Shown: positions 1 through 4,301 of the stretch, piece by piece
How positions within the stretch are numbered: position 1 is the stretch's first letter
How the letters are laid out: every line of letters begins with the position of its first letter
Assembly: GCA_947595415.1 (NCBI GenBank)
Contig: CANQER010000013.1
Coordinates: 1 to 15,127, forward strand
Length of the DNA stretch: 15,127 bases
Direction: 5' to 3'
Source: an uncultured Bacilli bacterium
Lineage (GTDB): Bacteria; Bacillota_I; Bacilli_A; RF39; UBA660
Notes under the pieces: model-generated
What the model was told of the DNA's origin: nothing
Databases searched by the model: none
Seen by the model: only the letters and a program-made list of their open reading frames with translations
Program-made: the position numbers and the translations under genes

Positions 1-13
1 TATTTGCTAACAT
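1..13 (-). CDS. 5' end of an unidentified gene, cut by the window edge
   Basis: On the minus strand an ATG at 13-11 follows an AGGAGG ribosome binding site (26-21) with 7 nt spacing, and reads Met-Leu-Ala-Asn before the window ends. It starts 13 nt after the stop of the EIIB-like gene on the same strand, so the two are probably co-transcribed. Four residues are too few to name a product. The strong ribosome binding site is the only support. Confidence 0.5.
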
Positions 14-26
14 ATATATTCCTCCT

Positions 27-356
27 TTATTTATTCTTCTTTAAATCATCAATATACTTTTTAAGTTGTCTAGCACCATCCCCTAAAATAATTTTGAGTT
101 GGTTATCTATTTCCACTATACCTTGAGCTCCCATCTTCTGAATAGCTTCCTTATTAACTATTTCCACATCCTTTAAATTAACAATAAATCTTGACTTATT
201 AACCTCATAATCAACTATATTATCTTTACCACCCAATGCTTGAGCTAATTTATTAACCTCTAACTTAAAATCCTTCTTCTTAGAACGAGTTATAGCTAAT
301 GCAATAATAAATAAAACAACTATAATAATTATATACTGTATATATTGCCATTCCAT
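27..356 (-). CDS. Membrane-anchored PTS EIIB-like protein lacking the active-site cysteine
   Basis: The 109-residue protein has one N-terminal membrane helix (about residues 5-23), a basic stop (RSKKK) and a cytoplasmic domain at about 33-102. That domain aligns by eye with the IIB domain of glucose-type phosphotransferase permeases: LGGKDNI at 41-47, a beta strand ending in LKD, and the IQKMGAQGIVEI and IILG blocks. In true EIIB the phosphorylated cysteine sits in a DACITRLRV-like strand. Here the matching stretch is YEVNKSRFIV, with Asn53 in the cysteine position. One arginine (Arg56) is kept and the second is Ile58. There is no IIA or IIC domain and no PTS gene nearby, so phosphoryl transfer is unlikely; a regulatory or scaffold role is inference. 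The ATG is 4 nt from a GGTGA ribosome binding site. A further gene starts 13 nt downstream. Confidence 0.75.
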   Translation of the reverse strand: MEWQYIQYIIIIVVLFIIALAITRSKKKDFKLEVNKLAQALGGKDNIVDYEVNKSRFIVNLKDVEIVNKEAIQKMGAQGIVEIDNQLKIILGDGARQLKKYIDDLKKNK

Positions 357-360
357 TATA

Positions 361-382
361 TCACCAATATAATTATACTATA
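361..382 (-). promoter_or_regulatory. Compact -10/ribosome binding site block of the EIIB-like gene
   Basis: On the minus strand a perfect TATAAT (377-372), preceded by TAG, lies only 15 nt before the ATG at 356, with GGTGA (365-361) in between. Transcription would start at about 365, leaving a leader of roughly 9 nt. No good -35 box is visible. The 22 bp of this block are identical to the block in front of recU at 3703-3724. Confidence 0.6.
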
Positions 383-417
383 CTTTTCAAAATTTTAACA
401 CCCTTTTAAAAAAAAAT

Positions 418-449
418 GTATTTATTTGTTACATTGATTGAATAAATAC
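418..449. repeat. 9-bp inverted repeat between the EIIB-like gene and rodA
   Basis: GTATTTATT (418-426) and AATAAATAC (441-449) are perfect inverted copies separated by 14 bp. The repeat overlaps the proposed rodA -35 (434-439). It could be an operator in this divergent promoter region, but arms made only of A/T apart from one G/C pair could also occur by chance. Confidence 0.4.
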
Positions 450-464
450 CATTTTTAGTATAAA
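434..464 (+). promoter_or_regulatory. Candidate sigma-A promoter of rodA
   Basis: TTGATT (434-439) and TATAAA (459-464, preceded by TAG) are separated by 19 bp, longer than the ideal 17. The -10 lies 20 nt before the ATG at 485, with AGGTGA at 475-480 as ribosome binding site. The -10 resembles the TAGTATAAT boxes of other genes in this window. Confidence 0.4.
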
Positions 465-484
465 ATATATATACAGGTGATTTT

Positions 485-1621
485 ATGAAAAACATTTCAA
501 AATACAAAGTTGATCTAGGTATCATAATACCACTAATCTTAATGGCTATTATTAGTATTATCACCATATATAGTGCTCAAAATTTACTAGCATCATATCT
601 AAATGATCTCGCTTTAAAACAACTATATTGGTATATTGGAGGATTTTTAGTAGCCTACTTTATCATGTTTATAGGTAACGACTTTATCTACAAAAACGTT
701 TGGATACTATACATAATAGGTATTATATCCTTAATACTACTCCTTTTTTTAGGAACACCTATAAATGACGCCAAATGTTGGTTTACGATCCCTGGTATTG
801 GAACTATCCAACCTAGTGAATTTATGAAAATAATCCTTATTTTAACCATTGGAACAATGATCCATAAATTCAACGAAAACTTTACAAATCCTACTGTTTT
901 TGAAGAATTCAAATTCTTAGTAAAAGTAGGTATTGTCGTATTAATCCCAAGCATTTTAACCTTTATGCAACCAGATACAGGTGTAGTATTAATATACCTA
1001 TTAATAACAGTTGGAATGCTTTTAGTATCTGGAATTAGATATCGTTGGTTTATACTACTAATTTCCATTTTCATCTTCCTAGTAGCTTCTGTTTTATTAA
1101 TCTATTTCATAAGTAATGACCTATTTTTAAAAATATTTGGTACAGACTTCTTCCTTAGAGTCGATCGCCTATTAGACTGGAGTAATAAAAGTGGCTACCA
1201 ACTAGAAAATGGAATGAGTGCCATTGGAGCTGGAGGACTATTAGGTAAAGGATTTGGTAATACACCCCTATATTTTCCAGAACCTCAAACAGACTTTATA
1301 TTCGCTGTATTTTCTAGTAATTTTGGTTTTATAGGTTCAGTTTTACTATTAGGATTAATCGTATTTTTCGATATCAAACTAATTTTACTCGCTCTTAAAA
1401 CTAACTCTAATACCAATAAATATATAATTGCTGGAATAGTAAGTATGCTTATTTACCAACAACTCCAAAACATAGGAATGACACTTGGTATAATGCCTAT
1501 TACAGGTATTACCTTGCCTTTCATTAGTTATGGAGGATCTAGTTTACTTAGTTACATGATTATGATAGGAATTATCTTTAACATTTCAAACGAAACAATG
1601 AGATATACAAATTATAAATAA
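485..1621 (+). CDS. rodA: RodA-type SEDS peptidoglycan glycosyltransferase
   Basis: This 378-residue polytopic protein belongs to the FtsW/RodA/SpoVE (SEDS) family. Members polymerise lipid II into glycan strands at the membrane, usually with a class B PBP as partner transpeptidase. Family marks are QPSE (109-112), QPDTG (162-166), the GAGGLLGKGFGN block (248-259), PEPQTDFIFAV (265-275) with Asp270 in the position of the essential aspartate, and PFISYGGSS near the end (345-353). About ten hydrophobic helices are visible and the length is normal for RodA. NIGMTLGIMPITGI before the last motif favours RodA over FtsW, but I cannot exclude FtsW. The ATG follows AGGTGA (475-480). The gene is divergent from the EIIB-like gene and convergent with pgsA, with which it shares a terminator. 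rodZ and gpsB close by fit a role in cell elongation. Confidence 0.93.
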   Translation: MKNISKYKVDLGIIIPLILMAIISIITIYSAQNLLASYLNDLALKQLYWYIGGFLVAYFIMFIGNDFIYKNVWILYIIGIISLILLLFLGTPINDAKCWFTIPGIGTIQPSEFMKIILILTIGTMIHKFNENFTNPTVFEEFKFLVKVGIVVLIPSILTFMQPDTGVVLIYLLITVGMLLVSGIRYRWFILLISIFIFLVASVLLIYFISNDLFLKIFGTDFFLRVDRLLDWSNKSGYQLENGMSAIGAGGLLGKGFGNTPLYFPEPQTDFIFAVFSSNFGFIGSVLLLGLIVFFDIKLILLALKTNSNTNKYIIAGIVSMLIYQQLQNIGMTLGIMPITGITLPFISYGGSSLLSYMIMIGIIFNISNETMRYTNYK

Positions 1622-1650
1622 AAAAAGTTAGACATTAAGTTTAACTTTTT
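1622..1650. terminator. Bidirectional terminator between rodA and pgsA
   Basis: AAAAAGTTA (1622-1630) and TAACTTTTT (1642-1650) form a 9-bp stem with an 11-nt loop, giving a T-run on both strands. The right arm contains the stop codon and last codons of pgsA (Lys-Ser-stop), and the left arm begins directly after the rodA TAA. The stem is almost all A/T, so its strength is uncertain. Confidence 0.6.
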
Positions 1651-2231
1651 AAATACTCTTTATTCAAATAATAATATTGAAAACCTGATATAACTGATAA
1701 AATAGAAGCAATAACCAGTAGAAAATCAGATACCCTTAAATTAATAAGTTCAAAAGGTAAGTTATAAAACAAAGTCAAAGTTATTCCAACCATTAAACAT
1801 GCAGTTTTAAGTTTTCCCATTTTGATAGCAGCTACTACATGACCCTTATTACCAGCAAGCATCTTTATAGAATTTACAACACTATCTCTGATAATAATGA
1901 TAACAGTTATAATAGGATGAATAAACCCAAAAGCTGTAAGAATAATTAAAACTGAATTTACTAGTATTTTATCAGCTATAGCATCAATCATTTTTCCAAA
2001 ATTAGTAATCAAATTATATTTACGAGCTATATAACCATCAAAAAAATCTGTAATAGACGCTAGAACAAATAAAACTCCAGCAATCAAATATTTTATATTT
2101 ACCACAATACTTTCATTAATGTAAAGTTGAGGTAACGTAATTCCCAAATTATCAAAAGGAATAAGTAAAATCAAAATTATTATAATCGCCATTACAATAC
2201 GCGACATCGTTAACTTATTTGGTAAATTCAT
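1641..2231 (-). CDS. pgsA: CDP-diacylglycerol--glycerol-3-phosphate 3-phosphatidyltransferase
   Basis: This 196-residue membrane protein should make phosphatidylglycerophosphate, the precursor of phosphatidylglycerol, from CDP-diacylglycerol and glycerol-3-phosphate. The complete CDP-alcohol phosphatidyltransferase motif D-x2-DG-x2-AR-x8-G-x3-D-x3-D is present (Asp62, Asp65, Gly66, Ala69, Arg70, Gly79, Asp83, Asp87), along with the MNLPNKLTMSRI N-terminus typical of PgsA. About five or six hydrophobic helices are visible. The ATG at 2231 follows GGAGGGA, which overlaps the stop of rodZ, so the two genes are tightly coupled. The rodZ-pgsA order matches the ymfM-pgsA order in Bacillus. Its last codons form part of the shared terminator with rodA. 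A related synthase (cardiolipin or phosphatidylserine) is possible, but the N-terminus and context favour PgsA. Confidence 0.92.
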   Translation of the reverse strand: MNLPNKLTMSRIVMAIIIILILLIPFDNLGITLPQLYINESIVVNIKYLIAGVLFVLASITDFFDGYIARKYNLITNFGKMIDAIADKILVNSVLIILTAFGFIHPIITVIIIIRDSVVNSIKMLAGNKGHVVAAIKMGKLKTACLMVGITLTLFYNLPFELINLRVSDFLLVIASILSVISGFQYYYLNKEYLKS

Positions 2232-2239
2232 ATTCCCTC

Positions 2240-2710
2240 CTACTCATAAACTGTTACAACTTCTTCTTCCTTAAAATTGTCACTATTTACTAAAGTAACA
2301 ATCAAATAACCAATTAAAATAAGTAATATTATAATTAAAATATATATAAATGATATAGATACTTTAAATTTAGGTTTCCTTTCTAATGTATAGGGAGACG
2401 CTATTTTTTTATTTTTATCCTTTTTAATCTTTTTCTTAGCCTTTTTAATATCATCCAAAGATATCCTTGAAGTATGATCAAACAAATACTCATTAAAATC
2501 ATCAATCATATCCTCATAACTAAGTCCCAAATACTTAGAATAATCCCTAATAAAATACTTAAGGTAAAAAATATCTTTAAAAGCTTCCATATTACCTTCC
2601 TCGATATTTTCAATTTGAGATGGTCTAAGTTTTAAATCACTAGCTACTTCCTCAATAGAAACACCCATACTTTCCCTGGCTTCTCTTAGCTTTTCACCAA
2701 TTTCTTTCAC
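2240..2710 (-). CDS. rodZ: RodZ-like membrane protein with cytoplasmic helix-turn-helix
   Basis: The 156-residue protein has an N-terminal helix-turn-helix domain of the RodZ/YmfM type (about residues 3-75, beginning IGEKLREARESMG). A lysine-rich linker (about 88-116) and one membrane helix (about 117-140) follow, with only about 16 residues outside. In characterised RodZ the cytoplasmic domain binds MreB and the protein supports rod-shaped growth. Here the long extracytoplasmic domain found in many RodZ proteins is missing. Translation appears to start at GTG (2710-2708), about 10 nt after AGGAAAG; an upstream extension is blocked by an in-frame TAA. The gene follows rnpB by about 30 nt and ends within the pgsA ribosome binding site, so the transcript probably continues into pgsA. 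No mreB is in this window. Confidence 0.85.
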   Translation of the reverse strand: MKEIGEKLREARESMGVSIEEVASDLKLRPSQIENIEEGNMEAFKDIFYLKYFIRDYSKYLGLSYEDMIDDFNEYLFDHTSRISLDDIKKAKKKIKKDKNKKIASPYTLERKPKFKVSISFIYILIIILLILIGYLIVTLVNSDNFKEEEVVTVYE

Positions 2711-2740
2711 CTTTACACCACTTTCCTAATAAATAAAAAA

Positions 2741-3095
2741 AATAATATTTTATAAGCCATGTTCTGTACCTATTTATAGGCGACAAACATTTATCTATTG
2801 CCTTAAGCAATCCCATAGAAAGTTCATTTCCCTTCTATTAGGTTCCCCTACCAAATTTGGGTTTCTCGCTTGCGGGGTTTACCACGTTCCACTTCATCTG
2901 TTTCCAGAATATTCGTCACTTTGGCACTTTATGCAACCTAACCATATTAAAAACTTAGGTATCAGTCGCGCCATTAAGTTTACACTTATCCAAGGTTATT
3001 TTTTCCCTTGGCACAAACACTACGATCAATCTCAGATCGTGCGAGCATGGACTTTCCTCTACATTAAAAATGCAGCGTTTGTCAAAATATTATTC
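2741..3095 (-). ncRNA. rnpB: RNase P RNA, type B, shortened
   Basis: This is the catalytic RNA of RNase P, which removes 5' leaders from pre-tRNA. Read on the minus strand it shows the conserved GAGGAAAGTCCATGCTCGCAC block near the 5' end, then AAAGTGCC..AGTGACG, GTGGAACGTGGTAAACCCC and GCGAGAAACCCAAATTTGG in Bacillus order. ACAGAACATGGCTTAT closes the core. Ends are set by helix P1, where AATAATATTTT (3094-3084) pairs perfectly with AAAATATTATT (2751-2741), all A-U. P2 is GACAAAC/GTTTGTC. A T-run (2740-2735) follows and probably ends transcription. At about 355 nt it is shorter than the roughly 400 nt of B. subtilis; the segment corresponding to P19 is reduced to CCTA-TAAA-TAGG. The 5' end overlaps the gpsB stop codon, and no clear promoter of its own was found, so read-through from gpsB plus processing is likely. 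Confidence 0.95.
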
Positions 3096-3416
3096 TTTTC
3101 CATAAATAACTTTTTCTAAACGTGATAATCTTCTTAATACATCAGCTGTAGTTGAAGAGTCATTATCACTATTTTCACTTAATAGTTCTATTTTTGTTTT
3201 TAAATTACGTATCTCTTGTTTTAATCTTATGTTATCTTCAATCATTTCTTTCTTATCATGTTCTAAATCTTTAATAATACGTCCAAATTCTTCGTAATCT
3301 TGAATTACAACATCCAAAAATTTGTCCACTTCTTGAGGTCTAAATCCCCTTGTATCGATTTTAAATTCTTTTTCTAATATCTCTTTAGGAGATAAAATAA
3401 TCCTTTCTTGATACAT
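3090..3416 (-). CDS. gpsB: Cell division and elongation adaptor GpsB
   Basis: GpsB is a DivIVA-like coiled-coil protein that shuttles between septum and side wall and docks class A PBPs. The chosen ATG at 3416 gives 108 residues and follows GAGGTG at 5 nt; an upstream in-frame extension of 13 residues has no such site and no family match. Residues 6-40 match the GpsB lipid/PBP-binding head (SPKEILEKEFK, then TRGFRPQEVDKFLD at 22-35). The acidic residues Asp31 and Asp35 of the PBP-binding groove are kept, with Phe25 where B. subtilis has Tyr. A coiled coil runs to about residue 80, then an acidic/serine linker. The C-terminal helix DVLRRLSRLEKVIYG (92-106) is the family's oligomerisation segment. 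The stop codon lies inside the 5' end of rnpB. The partner class A PBP, ponA, is 0.9 kb away. Confidence 0.93.
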   Translation of the reverse strand: MYQERIILSPKEILEKEFKIDTRGFRPQEVDKFLDVVIQDYEEFGRIIKDLEHDKKEMIEDNIRLKQEIRNLKTKIELLSENSDNDSSTTADVLRRLSRLEKVIYGKE

Positions 3417-3445
3417 AATAACACCTCTTTTTTTCTTACATATAT

Positions 3446-3474
3446 ATTTTCTCAAAAAAGTCCATATTTGTCAA
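3446..3474 (-). promoter_or_regulatory. Candidate promoter of gpsB-rnpB
   Basis: On the minus strand a consensus TTGACA (3474-3469) is followed after 17 bp by GAAAAT (3451-3446), a 4-of-6 match to TATAAT. The gpsB ATG lies 29 nt further on. The -35 abuts the T-run of the terminator of the small upstream ORF. Confidence 0.5.
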
Positions 3475-3476
3475 TC

Positions 3477-3498
3477 AAAAAACAAGCATAACTTGCTT
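3477..3498 (-). terminator. Small terminator-like hairpin upstream of gpsB
   Basis: On the minus strand AAGCA (3498-3494), a 5-nt loop and TGCTT (3488-3484) are followed by G and six Ts (3482-3477). The stem is short, so this is a weak intrinsic terminator at best. It begins inside the stop codon of the 31-codon ORF and ends at the gpsB -35 box, which fits a separate short transcript. Confidence 0.45.
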
Positions 3499-3592
3499 AT
3501 TTCTTTATCCTTCTTAAATAAGTATTAATTTTAATGTATCTAATATCACCTATCATATCATCAAATACATTATTTATATGATGTTTTATCAT
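3497..3592 (-). CDS. Possible small basic protein of 31 residues
   Basis: On the minus strand an ATG at 3592 is preceded by GGGTGATAGG, containing the same GGTGA ribosome binding site (4 nt spacing) used by recU and the EIIB-like gene. The frame starts MIKHHINNVFDD and ends RRIKK before TAA. It is rich in Ile, Asp and Lys, with no signal peptide or membrane helix. A hairpin with a T-run follows at once. I recognise no family. It occupies most of the otherwise empty recU-gpsB gap (3417-3728). An open frame of this length is not rare by chance in such DNA, so the call rests on the ribosome binding site and the hairpin. An untranslated small RNA is the main alternative. Confidence 0.4.
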   Translation of the reverse strand: MIKHHINNVFDDMIGDIRYIKINTYLRRIKK

Positions 3593-3694
3593 CCTATCAC
3601 CCTATTCTAGATATTTTTACTTTAACATAAATTAATAACGAATAGTATAAATTCGACAAAACTAGATAAATTTAGTTTATACCATAGTAAAATT

Positions 3695-3724
3695 ACCAAT
3701 TTTATAGTATAATTATATTGGTGA
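3695..3724 (+). promoter_or_regulatory. Compact promoter/ribosome binding site block of recU-ponA
   Basis: A perfect TATAAT (3708-3713), preceded by TAG, lies 15 nt before the recU ATG at 3729, with GGTGA at 3720-3724. The best -35 at 17 bp is only TAGTAA (3685-3690). Bases 3703-3724 are identical to the block of the EIIB-like gene. ACCAAT (3695-3700) and ATTGGT (3717-3722) form an inverted repeat bracketing the -10 box, which could be an operator. Confidence 0.6.
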
Positions 3725-3728
3725 CGTT

Positions 3729-4301
3729 ATGAAATATCCAACTGGTATTAATAAAGAGTATAAACAAAAAACATCCCATAGTAAAAGAGGAATGAAATTA
3801 GAAAAAGATATCAACGATACAAATGAATTTTATTTAGCTAGTAATATAGCTGTTATACATAAAAAACCAACACCTATTACTCTAGTTAAAGTATCATATC
3901 CAAGTCGTAATAAAGCGATTATTAAAGAAGCATATTTTAATACTCCATCAACGACTGACTACAATGGTATCTATAAAGGAAAATACATTGATTTTGAAGC
4001 TAAAGAAACAAGTGGTAAAAGTTTTCCCTTATCTAATATTCATGACCATCAAATAAAACATCTAAAACAAATAGACAATCATGGAGGTATTGGTTTTATA
4101 ATTGTTAGATTTACCAAATTAAATCTCAATTATTACTTAGGTATTAAAGAATTTTTAAATTTTACTGAAAATAATGGGAAAAAAAGTATTCCTTTAGAAT
4201 ATTTTACTGAGTTTGGCTATAAAATTAAAGATACTTACAATCCTCGTATTGATTATTTAAAGATTGTTGATTACTTATATTTTGGAGGTAAATATGATTG
4301 A
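3729..4301 (+). CDS. recU: Holliday junction resolvase RecU
   Basis: RecU cuts four-way DNA junctions in recombinational repair and chromosome segregation in Gram-positives. The 190-residue protein matches B. subtilis RecU along most of its length: SKRGMKLEKDINDTN (18-32), IAVIHKKPTPI (40-50) and the nuclease core TTDYNGIYKGKYIDFEAKET (75-94). In that core Asp77, Asp88, Glu90 and Lys92 form the metal-binding catalytic set. FPLSNIHDHQIKHLK and the closing PRIDYLKIVDYLYFG block are also present. The N-terminus is shorter than in B. subtilis. The gene ends in TGA and overlaps the ponA start by 8 bp, so the two are translationally coupled, as in Bacillus. Confidence 0.96.
   Translation: MKYPTGINKEYKQKTSHSKRGMKLEKDINDTNEFYLASNIAVIHKKPTPITLVKVSYPSRNKAIIKEAYFNTPSTTDYNGIYKGKYIDFEAKETSGKSFPLSNIHDHQIKHLKQIDNHGGIGFIIVRFTKLNLNYYLGIKEFLNFTENNGKKSIPLEYFTEFGYKIKDTYNPRIDYLKIVDYLYFGGKYD

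Noticed and set aside
688..1074. Minus-strand open frame inside rodA
   Set aside because: It is the mirror of rodA membrane helices, and rodA is well supported.
2931..3119. Open frame of about 62 codons on the plus strand
   Set aside because: It lies antisense to rnpB and the gpsB end, whose RNA and protein matches are clear.
3417..3455. Upstream start extending gpsB by 13 residues
   Set aside because: The extension MRKYICKKKRGVI does not fit GpsB, and GAGGTG precedes the ATG at 3416.
4264..4293. Upstream ATG extending ponA by 10 residues
   Set aside because: It lies deep in recU without a ribosome binding site; the ATG at 4294 follows GGAGGT.
4299..4301. Mycoplasma-type reading of UGA as Trp
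   Set aside because: recU and nrdD both end at TGA where their families end, Trp is written TGG, and no in-frame TGA occurs in the genes.
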